DNA from: an uncultured Negativicutes bacterium
GTDB taxonomy: Bacteria; Bacillota; Negativicutes; Acidaminococcales; Acidaminococcaceae
Direction of reading: 5' to 3'
NCBI GenBank assembly: GCA_937926555.1
Contig: CALAZX010000206.1
Location: 1-16,284 of the forward strand
DNA length: 16,284 bases
Position numbers and translations under genes: made by a program. The notes beneath the pieces are model-generated. The model did no database searches, was not told the origin of the DNA, and was given only the letters and a program-made list of their open reading frames with translations. Every line of letters starts with the position of its first letter. Position 1 is the first letter of the stretch. Positions 7,812 through 15,424 of the stretch are shown here, piece after piece.

Positions 7812-8099
7812 GAGATCCCTGCGGCGGAACGGGCGGCGACGCCCCTGAAGCAAGTGGAATAGAATATGGAGCCTGAACAGGTGAAGCGCGGCCGGAGACG
7901 GCAGGATGCACTTTCCATCTACAGGCGTTAGTATTTGATTTCTCAAATACCCTGGTGCCGGCTGAAAGGCGGCGTATATCCTCTATACGTCCGTCTTTCG
8001 CCGTTGTGCTTTTACGCACTGGATACCGGGGGACCCCGCACCGGCCGGGAATGGACGCAGATGCGCCCCCGCCGGGGCACAAAATAACCAGTAAAGGAC
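7812..8099 (+). promoter_or_regulatory. Structured leader RNA between secA and prfB, unclassified
   Basis: This 288-bp gene-free gap is packed with stems: GGGCG 7831-7835 with CGCCC 7840-7844 over a GCGA loop; GCCG with CGGC over a GAGA loop (about 7891-7902); GTATTTGA 7931-7938 with TCAAATAC 7943-7950 (a perfect 8 bp); a long hairpin 7960-8002 (12 bp with one bulge, then CGTATA with TATACG around TCCTC); and GCCCC with GGGGC over CGCC (about 8066-8078). TTGTGC (8004-8009) can pair either locally with GCAC 8016-8019 or with GCACAA 8077-8082, close to the prfB Shine-Dalgarno, so the pairings are partly exclusive. There is no T run that would make a classical terminator and no good promoter. 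A leader regulating prfB is inferred. I cannot match it to a known class. Confidence 0.55.
7866..7931 (+). CDS. Possible 21-codon upstream ORF in the prfB leader
   Basis: ATG 7866 to TAG 7929-7931 encodes a basic peptide beginning MEPEQVKRGRRR and ending DALSIYRR, with six Arg codons. Only a weak GTGG stands in the Shine-Dalgarno position. The stop codon abuts the 8-bp hairpin 7931-7950, and the GAGA-loop hairpin lies inside the ORF. This layout would fit a translated leader peptide whose ribosome alters downstream folding, but short ORFs arise by chance. No family is recognised. Confidence 0.2.
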   Translation: MEPEQVKRGRRRQDALSIYRR

Positions 8100-8108
8100 G
8101 TGAAAAAG

Positions 8109-9237
8109 TTGTTGCTTGAAGAATACAGGCCTGTCATCGCCTCTCTCAAGAAAAAACTGGACGAAATGAGGGGATCTCTTTGACATCCCCGGCAAAGAGG
8201 ACAAAATTGCTGAATTAGAACATCAGATGGGTGAGCCTTCCTTCTGGGACGACCCGGAGAAGGCATCCCTGATCTCCAAGGAGGTCAACGACCTGAAAGC
8301 GGAAGTTGACACCTACAACTCCCTGAACACCCGTGTGGAGGACATGGATGTGCTGTGGGAGATGGCCATGGAGGAGAAGGACGACAGTCTGATCCCCGAG
8401 CTGGACGAGACCATGGAGCAGGCCAAAGTGGACCTGAAACAGCTGGAGCTGGGCATGCTGCTCAGCGAGGAGTATGACGCCAACAACGCCATCCTCACCC
8501 TGCATGCGGGCGCCGGCGGCACCGAGGCCCAGGACTGGACCTCCATGCTGCTGCGCATGTTCACCCGTTTCGCGGAGAGCAACGGCTACTCCGTGGAGAC
8601 CCTGGACTTCCTGGCGGGCGACGAGGCCGGCGTGAAGAGCGCCACCATCCAGATCAACGGCCACAACGCTTACGGTTTCTTCCGTTCCGAGAAGGGCGTG
8701 CACCGTCTGGTGCGCATCTCTCCCTTCGACTCCAACGCGCGCCGTCATACCTCCTTCGCGGCGGTTGACGTGATGCCGGAGCTGGACGACACCGTGGAAG
8801 TTGACATCAACATGGACGACGTGCGTGTGGACTACTACCGCGCCAGCGGCGCAGGCGGCCAGCACGTCAACAAGACCTCCTCCGCTGTCCGCATGACCCA
8901 TGAGCCCACCGGCATCGTGGTGCAGTGCCAGAACGAGCGGAGCCAGCTGCAGAACAGGGAACGCTGTATGCAGCTGCTGCGTGCGAAACTGTACGAGTTC
9001 GAGCGCATGAAACAGGAGGAGAAGATCACCGACATCGCCGGCGACTACCAGGCCATCGAGTGGGGCAGCCAGATCCGTTCCTACGTGTTCCAGCCCTACA
9101 CCATGGTGAAGGACCACCGCACCGGACACGAGTCCGGCAATGTGGAAGCGGTGATGGACGGCGAGCTGCAGCCCTTCGTGGAAGCCTACCTCCAGCAGGA
9201 GTACCTGCGGAAGAAGGCCGAGGCGAAACGGATCTGA
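8109..9237 (+). CDS. prfB: Peptide chain release factor 2, with programmed +1 frameshift
   Basis: RF2 ends translation at UGA and UAA. The gene is in two frames. The first runs from TTG 8109 through LLEEYRPVIASL to CTT-TGA (8178-8183). After a +1 shift at CTT, skipping T8181, the second frame continues from GAC 8182 (DIPGKEDK) to the TGA at 9235-9237, for about 375 residues. The stop-reading tripeptide SPF is at about 204-206 and the catalytic GGQ at about 249-251 (GAGGQHVNKTSSAVR), both close to the E. coli RF2 positions. I chose TTG 8109 because AAAGGA (8093-8098) is 10 bp upstream. GTG 8100 is too close to it; TTG 8112 is also possible. It lies behind a long structured leader after secA, an order seen in many Firmicutes. 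Confidence 0.96.
8169..8184 (+). promoter_or_regulatory. RF2 autoregulatory frameshift site
   Basis: An internal Shine-Dalgarno-like AGGGGA (8169-8174) precedes TCT CTT TGA C (8175-8184). This is the classic RF2 recoding signal, with the same spacing as the E. coli AGGGGG-TAT-CTT-TGA-C. When RF2 is scarce the ribosome pauses at the in-frame TGA and slips +1 on CTT, making full-length RF2. The last base of the Shine-Dalgarno-like stretch is A, not G. The mechanism is established for the family and inferred here. Confidence 0.95.
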
Positions 9238-9340
9238 CCGGATCCCTCCGCAACCTGACGGGCCTCCGGGCCCCGCACTTTTTCCGGGACGGCCCCGCGC
9301 CTCCCATATACTCTCATAAGAAGCGTTAAGGATTGGAACC

Positions 9341-11527
9341 ATGAATATACAAGAACTGAAACAGCGCTATAACCCCCTGATGGTGGCGCTTGTCATCTTC
9401 TCCCTGTGCGTGGCCCTGTGGCTGGTGCACACCCGTTACCTGGTGGAGAAGCGTAACGATACCGTGGAGATGACGGCGGACTACCAGGCCATCCTCATGA
9501 TGGCCGACCGGGACGGACAGGACGGCAAGGTCCTGCTGGAAAAATTCAAGAAGGCCGGCATCACCACGCTGGCGGTCTATGACGCCACCCTGGAGAAACT
9601 GGACCGGGCGGGCAGCCTCATCGCTGTGCCCGGCTGGGAGCTTCAGAAGCAGTCCCCGGGCTACCGGGGCGGGGTGTTCGATCCGCTGCTGAAGCGGGGA
9701 GCCGTGAACCCCGACGCGGTCTATGTGGCTCCGGGCAGAAGCGCCACCGCTTTCGCCGAGGCCCGTGAGGACCTGCGTCTCCGTTACGGACGGGACCGTG
9801 TCCGCATGCTGCCGGAAGCTCCGGAAGTGGTGGAGGTTCTGGGCGATTCCCGGGTGATGGACAAATTCGATTTCCAGACCAAGACTCCCATCATGCAGGG
9901 ACCGCTGGGTCTTTCTTCCGAAGAGATGCGGCAGATCAAGGATGCCGGTTTCAAGGTGGCCGTCCGCCCGCAGAACTACCTGCCGGTGACGGACCAGGCT
10001 ATCGAGAGCATCTTCAACCGTATCGAGAAATCCGGCGCCAAGGTGACCACCTATATCCCCTGCGGCACCCAGGTCATCGGCTATCCCCGCAAGGAGAATG
10101 TCATGGCCGCCGCGCTGGCCGAGCACAATATCCGGCTGGGGCTGGTGGAGCACGTGACCCAGCTGCAGTTCGCCCGTTTCCAGGGGCTGGACCCCCTGCT
10201 GCAGGCGGCTGACTACAACGCGGTCCGTGTCTACAACATCGCGCCCGCCGAGAACGCCAAGCTGACCATGGGCGACGCCCTGCGGCGCTGGGCGCTTTCC
10301 GACGAGGAGCGCAACATCCGGGTGAACTACATCCGCTTCTTCCTGAAACCGGAGGACAGCGTGGATGTGATCCCCCTGAACCTGGACTATGTGACGAAAA
10401 TCACGGAGCAGGTGAAGGAGCGGGGCTTCAAGATCGGCACCGCCACCACCCTCCAGAAACTGACGCCGGAGGGCATCTACAACTCCGGCCGCAATAAAGT
10501 GGAACTGACGGAACGCACCTGCAACAGCTGCGGCGTGTTCCCCGGCTCCTATTTCCCGGGAAAAGGTTCCCTGGCCCTGCTGGCCGTGGGCATTTTCGCG
10601 GGACTGGCCCTGTACCTGGGCCTGCTCTTCCCCGGAATCCGCGGGAAATACCAGATCGGTCTGGTTGCGGTGGGCACCCTGGTGGCGGCGGGAACGCTGT
10701 TCGCCGGACGTGGTCTCCTGACCCGGCAGATTCTGGCATTCCTCTCCGCCACCATCTTCCCCGTGCTGTCCATCAGCCTGATGATGGCCTGGTGGGACCG
10801 GATGGGCCGGGAGGAGAGATCCACTATCGGCATTATCGGCACCGCCCTGTGGCAGTTGGCGCTGGCTGTGCTGCTGTCTCTGGTGGGAGCTACCTTCATC
10901 GCGGCGGTGCTGGGTGACACCCGCTTCTTCCTGGAGGCGGACATCTACCGCGGCGTGAAACTGACCTTCATCCTGCCCGTCCTGCTGACCCTCATCCTCT
11001 TCCTGAAGGAGCATGATGTCTTTGGCAGCGGCAGCGGACGCAGCGTCTCCCTGGTGAAACAGCTGCGTGACATCTGCAATATCCGCCTCACTCTGGGCTC
11101 CATCGCCATCATCGGCGTGCTGCTCTTCGTGGCGTATATCTTTGTGGGCCGCAGCGGCCATACCGACGGCGTGCCTGTGCCCGCCATCGAGATCAAACTG
11201 CGTATCTTCCTGGAACAGCTGATGTATGCCCGTCCCCGTGAGAAAGAGTTCCTCATCGGCCATCCGGCGTTCTTCCTGGCGGTGTTCGCCGCATGCCGGA
11301 ACCTGCCCAACATCTGGAAACTCCTCTTCACCCTGGGGGCCGTGATCGGCCAGGGGTCCCTGGTGCAGACTTTCTGCCACATGCGGACACCGGTGATCAT
11401 GAGCTATATCCGGGCCCTGGACGGCTACGCCCTGGGCGCAGCGCTGGGAATCATCGCGGTGATCGCGGCGGCGTTGCTGCTTCCCAGACTCCGTGAACTG
11501 AAAAGGAGAATGGAAGCGCATGAGTAA
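9341..11527 (+). CDS. DUF5693 family multi-pass membrane protein
   Basis: A 728-residue protein that I place in DUF5693 from its architecture and its position before csaB; its function is unknown. One N-terminal membrane segment (about 13-32) is followed by an external domain of some 370 residues with alpha/beta character (for example KFKKAGITTLAVYD, EEMRQIKDAGFKVAVRPQN and EHNIRLGLVEHV), suggesting a barrel-like fold. From about 405 there are some eight hydrophobic segments to about 715, then a short basic tail. The external domain may be enzymatic or may handle a polymer; this is inference. ATG 9341 follows AAGGA (9328-9332). TATACT at 9307-9312 has no good -35, so read-through from prfB is likely. 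The gene overlaps csaB by 8 bp, so the two are probably coupled and act in one pathway. Confidence 0.85.
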   Translation: MNIQELKQRYNPLMVALVIFSLCVALWLVHTRYLVEKRNDTVEMTADYQAILMMADRDGQDGKVLLEKFKKAGITTLAVYDATLEKLDRAGSLIAVPGWELQKQSPGYRGGVFDPLLKRGAVNPDAVYVAPGRSATAFAEAREDLRLRYGRDRVRMLPEAPEVVEVLGDSRVMDKFDFQTKTPIMQGPLGLSSEEMRQIKDAGFKVAVRPQNYLPVTDQAIESIFNRIEKSGAKVTTYIPCGTQVIGYPRKENVMAAALAEHNIRLGLVEHVTQLQFARFQGLDPLLQAADYNAVRVYNIAPAENAKLTMGDALRRWALSDEERNIRVNYIRFFLKPEDSVDVIPLNLDYVTKITEQVKERGFKIGTATTLQKLTPEGIYNSGRNKVELTERTCNSCGVFPGSYFPGKGSLALLAVGIFAGLALYLGLLFPGIRGKYQIGLVAVGTLVAAGTLFAGRGLLTRQILAFLSATIFPVLSISLMMAWWDRMGREERSTIGIIGTALWQLALAVLLSLVGATFIAAVLGDTRFFLEADIYRGVKLTFILPVLLTLILFLKEHDVFGSGSGRSVSLVKQLRDICNIRLTLGSIAIIGVLLFVAYIFVGRSGHTDGVPVPAIEIKLRIFLEQLMYARPREKEFLIGHPAFFLAVFAACRNLPNIWKLLFTLGAVIGQGSLVQTFCHMRTPVIMSYIRALDGYALGAALGIIAVIAAALLLPRLRELKRRMEAHE

Positions 11528-12611
11528 AATTGTCATTTCCGGTTACTACGGATTCAACAATGCCGGGGATGAGGCGCTTCTGACGGCGATCCTGGCATCC
11601 CTCCGTGAGAGGGAGCCGGAGTCGGAGATCACGGTGATCTCCGGCAGTCCCGCCGACACGAAACGGAAACATCCGGTGGCCTCTGTCCACCGTTTCTCCG
11701 CCTCCGGGATTCGGGGGGCGCTGGGGGAGGCAGACCTGCTGATCAGCGGCGGGGGCAGCCTGCTCCAGGACGTGACCAGCAAGAAGAGCCTGCTCTACTA
11801 TCTGGCGGTGATCGCAGCCGCCCGGCTGAAAGGCTGCAAGGTGATGCTTTTCGCCCAGGGTATCGGTCCCATCCGGAACGGTATCATGCGGCGCCTCACC
11901 AGCCTGGTCTGCCGGGGGGTGGACTATATCACCGTGCGGGACAGGGATTCCGCTGACGAGCTCCACCGTCTGGGGATCCCCGGGGAGAAGGTGGAGGTCA
12001 CGGCGGACTGCGTCCTGACCCTGCCTCCCGTAACCCGGGAGAAGGGCGACGCCATCCTGCGGGAATACGGACTGGATCCGGAGAAGCCCGTGGTGGGCGT
12101 GTCCGTGCGCAACTGGCCGGACAACGGGAACTGTCTGCGCGAGCTGGCGGAGGCCCTGGCCACCATCAGCCGGAAGCACGGCGCCCAGGTGGCGCTGCTG
12201 CCCCTCCAGTTCCCCGCGGACGTGGAGGTGTGCCGGCAGCTGAAAGAGCAGCTCCCCGCTATGGAGGAAAAGGTGGTCCTGCTGGACCGCCGGTTCACCA
12301 CGGAGGAGTTCCTCAGCCTCATCGGCAACTTCTCGCTGCTGATCGGCATGCGGCTCCATGCGCTGATTTTCGCCGCGGTGGCCCATGTGCCCCTGCTGGC
12401 GGTATCCTATGACCCTAAGGTGGACAGCTTCGTGGAATCCATCGCCGGACGGGCGGTGGGCACCGTGGAGAGCCTCCGGGCGGAAGACGTGGTGGAAGCC
12501 GCGGACCGTGCCCTGTCCTGTCCTCCGGCGGAGCAGGACGAGCACATCGCCTCATTGAGAAAACTGGCGGAGCGGAACGCGGAATACGCTTTCCGTCTGC
12601 TTCATACGTAA
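11520..12611 (+). CDS. csaB: Polysaccharide pyruvyl transferase CsaB
   Basis: A 363-residue enzyme of the polysaccharide pyruvyl transferase family. It transfers pyruvate from phosphoenolpyruvate to a sugar of a cell-wall polymer as a ketal, which in studied bacteria makes the ligand for SLH-domain surface proteins. Family marks are GYYGFNNAGDEALL (about 5-18), the glycine-rich ISGGGSLLQDVTSKKSL (about 75-91), FAQGIGPI, GVSVRNWPDN (about 195-204) and IGMRLHALIFAA (about 278-289). Length is normal for CsaB. The start overlaps the end of the DUF5693 gene, with AAAAGGAG (11501-11508) 11 bp upstream. A strong terminator follows directly. In a diderm host the acceptor would be a peptidoglycan-linked or periplasmic polymer that holds SLH-type outer-membrane proteins; the acceptor is not visible from this window. 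Confidence 0.93.
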   Translation: MSKIVISGYYGFNNAGDEALLTAILASLREREPESEITVISGSPADTKRKHPVASVHRFSASGIRGALGEADLLISGGGSLLQDVTSKKSLLYYLAVIAAARLKGCKVMLFAQGIGPIRNGIMRRLTSLVCRGVDYITVRDRDSADELHRLGIPGEKVEVTADCVLTLPPVTREKGDAILREYGLDPEKPVVGVSVRNWPDNGNCLRELAEALATISRKHGAQVALLPLQFPADVEVCRQLKEQLPAMEEKVVLLDRRFTTEEFLSLIGNFSLLIGMRLHALIFAAVAHVPLLAVSYDPKVDSFVESIAGRAVGTVESLRAEDVVEAADRALSCPPAEQDEHIASLRKLAERNAEYAFRLLHT

Positions 12612-12615
12612 GTGA

Positions 12616-12657
12616 AAAAGATAATATTGCAGTGCGCAATATTATCTTTTCTTTTTT
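12616..12657 (+). terminator. Strong Rho-independent terminator after csaB
   Basis: AAAAGATAATATTGC (12616-12630) pairs perfectly with GCAATATTATCTTTT (12636-12650) over the loop AGTGC. C and six T follow (12652-12657). The stem begins 5 bases after the csaB stop, so the secA-csaB unit ends here. Confidence 0.95.
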
Positions 12658-12675
12658 AGCAACCCTTTTGTTAAC

Positions 12676-12690
12676 CCTTTGGTAAAGGAG
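12676..12690 (+). promoter_or_regulatory. ftsE ribosome binding site within a small hairpin
   Basis: The Shine-Dalgarno AAAGGAG (12684-12690) lies 8 bp before ATG 12699. Its AAAGG can pair with CCTTT (12676-12680) over a GGT loop, a 5-bp stem that would partly mask it. A second CCTTT at 12664-12668 could compete. I see no convincing promoter between the csaB terminator and ftsE: the gap is only about 40 bp, and no -35/-10 pair was found. Confidence 0.35.
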
Positions 12691-12698
12691 TCCTGAAC

Positions 12699-13385
12699 AT
12701 GTTAGATATGAAAGATGTATGCAAGACCTACCCGGGCGGGAACGTGGCGCTCCGTGACGTGAACGTCCATATCGACCCCGGCGAGTTTGTCTTTATCGTA
12801 GGACCCAGCGGCGCGGGCAAATCCACCTTCATCAAGATGCTGCTCCGCGAGGTGCTTCCTACCAGCGGGAGCATTGAGGTGAACGGCAAGGACATCGTCT
12901 CCATGGACCTCAAGCAGGTGCCCTATCTGCGGCGCCAGCTGGGCATCATCTTCCAGGACTACCGGCTCCTGCCGGACCGGACCGTCTACGAGAACGTGGC
13001 TTTCGCCATGCAGGTCATCGAGACCCCGTACTACAAGATCCGGCGCCGGGTGATGCGGGTGCTGGACCTGGTGGGACTCCACCGCCGTGCCCAGGCCTAT
13101 CCCAATGAGCTGTCCGGCGGCGAGCAGCAGCGTATCGCCATCGCCCGGGCCATCGTCAACGAGCCCCGTCTGGTGATCGCCGACGAGCCCACCGGCAACC
13201 TGGACCCGGAGACCAGCCGGGAGATCATGGAGATCTTCACCGCCATCAACGAAGGCGGCACCACCATCATCATGGCTACCCATGACAAGGATATCGTGGA
13301 CTCCATGGCCAAACGTGTCATCGCCATCGAACGGGGACAGATCGTGCGGGATGAGCAGAACGGGGTGTACGGCTATGAATCTTAA
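12699..13385 (+). CDS. ftsE: Cell division ATP-binding protein FtsE
   Basis: A 228-residue ATPase of the FtsEX complex. It is an ABC-type module that does not transport but couples ATP hydrolysis to activation of peptidoglycan hydrolases at the division site or side wall. Walker A GPSGAGKST (35-43), Q-loop IIFQDYRLLPDRT (about 83-95), signature LSGGEQQR (138-145), Walker B VIADEPTGNLDP (159-170) and switch His195 (MATHDKDIV) are all present. FQDYRLL and EPTGNLDPETS are typical of FtsE among ABC ATPases. The start ATG follows AAAGGAG by 8 bp. It overlaps ftsX by 11 bp. Confidence 0.97.
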   Translation: MLDMKDVCKTYPGGNVALRDVNVHIDPGEFVFIVGPSGAGKSTFIKMLLREVLPTSGSIEVNGKDIVSMDLKQVPYLRRQLGIIFQDYRLLPDRTVYENVAFAMQVIETPYYKIRRRVMRVLDLVGLHRRAQAYPNELSGGEQQRIAIARAIVNEPRLVIADEPTGNLDPETSREIMEIFTAINEGGTTIIMATHDKDIVDSMAKRVIAIERGQIVRDEQNGVYGYES

Positions 13386-14262
13386 ATCAAAAGAGTATTT
13401 CATCCGGGAGACGGCCAAGTCCATCCGCCGCAACGGCGTCATGAGCCTGGCCTCCATCTCCACCGTGGCCGTGTCCCTCCTGGTGCTGGGCATGTTCGTG
13501 CTGCTGTTCCTGAACACCAGCAACCTGGCCAAGTACCTGGAGTCCCAGGTGGAGATGACGGTCTACATGGAGGACACCGCCACCGGACCGGAACTGGCCC
13601 GGGTGAAAGAGAAGATAGAGAAACTGGACGGCGTGGTGAAAGTCACCGAGGTGACCAAGGCCCAGGCCATGAGCCGTTTCAAGGAGCGGCTGGGCGACCA
13701 GGCCAGCCTCCTGAACGCGCTGGGGGAGGACAACCCCTTCCCGTACTCCTTCGAGATCCAGGTGGACCGCCCCGAGCGGATCCGTGACCTGGTTCCTGTG
13801 GTGAACGGCATGGAGAAAGTGGAGACGGCCAAGTTCGGCCAGGAGGTGGTGGAGCACCTCTTCTCCCTGACCAAGGTCCTGCGTATCGGCGGCGTGGTGC
13901 TGATCATCTTCCTGTCGCTGGCCACCCTGTTCATCATCTCCAACACCATCCGGCTGACGGTCTTCGCCCGCCGGAAGGAAGTCATCATCATGAAATATGT
14001 GGGCGCCACTGACTGGTTCATCCGCTGGCCCTTCCTGCTGGAAGGAATGGCGCTGGGCTTCGGCGGCGGACTGATCGCCTGTGTCTTCGTGGACCTGGTG
14101 TATCACGGCCTCATGGCGCGGATCTACGCCACCCTGGCGTTCTTCCCGCTGCTGCCGGCCACGCCCACCCTGTATTACGTGGATATTTTCATCCTGCTCT
14201 GCGGCACCTTCATCGGCGCCCTGGGCAGCTACCTGTCACTGAAGAAATTCCTGAAAGTCTGA
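13375..14262 (+). CDS. ftsX: Cell division permease-like protein FtsX
   Basis: A 295-residue membrane partner of FtsE. Four membrane segments are seen at about 24-47, 170-193, 218-240 and 265-285. The loop between the first and second (about 48-165) faces outward and is the part that in other bacteria contacts the hydrolase or its activator. The N-terminal KEYFIRETAKSIRRNGVMS and the segment TIRLTVFARRKEVIIMKYVGAT, given here in part as RRKEVIIMKYVGAT, are typical of Gram-positive FtsX. The correct start is ATG 13375, behind GGGGTG (13362-13367). The reading frame is open further upstream, but that part lies inside ftsE. The M23 hydrolase gene starts 13 bp after the stop, a strong hint that it is the effector. 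Confidence 0.96.
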   Translation: MNLKSKEYFIRETAKSIRRNGVMSLASISTVAVSLLVLGMFVLLFLNTSNLAKYLESQVEMTVYMEDTATGPELARVKEKIEKLDGVVKVTEVTKAQAMSRFKERLGDQASLLNALGEDNPFPYSFEIQVDRPERIRDLVPVVNGMEKVETAKFGQEVVEHLFSLTKVLRIGGVVLIIFLSLATLFIISNTIRLTVFARRKEVIIMKYVGATDWFIRWPFLLEGMALGFGGGLIACVFVDLVYHGLMARIYATLAFFPLLPATPTLYYVDIFILLCGTFIGALGSYLSLKKFLKV

Positions 14263-14275
14263 GGAGGTCCGGCAT

Positions 14276-15409
14276 ATGTGGATGAAGAAGTTACTGGCGG
14301 TCCTGCTGGCCTTCTCCTGCTTCCTCCCCAGTCTGACCCCGGCCCTGGCGGCAGGGGATCTGGAGAGCAAGCGGGCTGAGTATCAGGAGTCCCAGCGGAA
14401 AGTGGAGCAGGCGCGGCAGCGGAAAGAGCAGGCCGGCGCCAAAGAGGCGGAAGCCCGGGCCAGCATGAACGAGGTCATGGGCCAGCTGGCCGGTCTGCAG
14501 CAGGAGATCAACGGCCTGCAGAAACGCTCCGACAAGCTCCAGGGAGAGATCGACGAGAACAAGGCTGTCCTGGCGGAGAAGCAGAAGAAGCTGGACGCCA
14601 ACATGAAGATATACAAGAAACGCCTCCGCGAGGTCTATGAGCATGGCCAGATCAACTATCTGGATGTGCTGCTGGGCGCGAAGGATTTCGGGGATTTCGC
14701 ATCCCGCATGTACCTGCTCCAGAAGATCATCGCGGCGGACGTGAAATTGGTGCAGGCGGTCAAGCAGGAGATGGCGGAAGTGGAGAAACACCAGGCCCTT
14801 CTGGATGACCAGATGAAAGAGATCAAGGCCGCCCGGGAGAAACTGGACCTGCGGAAGGCCGACATCGAGAAAGTGAGAGCGCAGCGTGCGGCGCTGCTGT
14901 ACAAAGCGGAGGAGGAGCGGTACAAACGGGAACAGGATTATGACCGTCTGAACGCCATCTCCGGAAACATCAGGGCCATGCTGCAGAGCATGGAGGGGCA
15001 GAGTTCCATGCCTTCCTCGGGGAACGGCCGGTTCATCTGGCCCTGCCAGGGACCGATCACCTCGCCCTATGGCTGGCGTATCCATCCCGTGTTCCATACC
15101 CGGAAATACCATTCCGGCGTGGATATCGGCGTGGACACCGGCACCCCGATCCATGCGGCGGCCAACGGCGTGATCATCTACTCCGGCTGGATGGGCGGTT
15201 ACGGCTACGCTATCATGATTGACCATGGCGGCGGCCTGGTGACCATCTACGGTCACAATTCCAGCCTGGCTGTCTCGGAAGGACAGCGGGTATCCCAGGG
15301 CCAGGTGGTGGCCTATGCCGGCAGCACCGGCTACTCCACCGGCCCCCATTGCCACTTCGAGGTCCGTCTGCACGGCGAAGTGGTGAGTCCCATGCCGTAT
15401 CTGCCCTGA
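14276..15409 (+). CDS. Secreted M23 murein hydrolase with coiled coil, FtsEX effector
   Basis: A 377-residue secreted protein. A signal peptide (about 1-25, ending TPALA) is followed by a long Lys/Glu/Gln-rich coiled coil (about 28-235), a Ser/Gly linker and a LytM/M23 metallopeptidase domain (about 250-377). The zinc-site residues are intact: His279 and Asp283 in HSGVDIG, and His358 and His360 in GPHCHFEVR, with His327 in IYGHNS. The domain should therefore cleave peptidoglycan cross-links itself, unlike EnvC of E. coli, whose LytM domain is degenerate. The coiled coil presumably holds the enzyme inactive until FtsEX moves it, as for PcsB, CwlO and EnvC; this is inference from family and context. 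ATG 14276 follows GGAGGT (14263-14268) by 7 bp. Confidence 0.92.
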   Translation: MWMKKLLAVLLAFSCFLPSLTPALAAGDLESKRAEYQESQRKVEQARQRKEQAGAKEAEARASMNEVMGQLAGLQQEINGLQKRSDKLQGEIDENKAVLAEKQKKLDANMKIYKKRLREVYEHGQINYLDVLLGAKDFGDFASRMYLLQKIIAADVKLVQAVKQEMAEVEKHQALLDDQMKEIKAAREKLDLRKADIEKVRAQRAALLYKAEEERYKREQDYDRLNAISGNIRAMLQSMEGQSSMPSSGNGRFIWPCQGPITSPYGWRIHPVFHTRKYHSGVDIGVDTGTPIHAAANGVIIYSGWMGGYGYAIMIDHGGGLVTIYGHNSSLAVSEGQRVSQGQVVAYAGSTGYSTGPHCHFEVRLHGEVVSPMPYLP

Positions 15410-15424
15410 TAGGAGGCGTATAGT

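Noticed and set aside
7812..8099. Known riboswitch (cobalamin, SAM, TPP, FMN, lysine, c-di-GMP) or T-box in the prfB leader
   Set aside because: None of the conserved boxes of these classes is present, nor the T-box GGTGG-type antiterminator core.
12616..12698. A promoter for ftsE after the csaB terminator
   Set aside because: TTGCAG in the terminator loop region and TATTAT nearby are not at usable spacing. No credible pair was found, so ftsE may depend on read-through or an atypical promoter.
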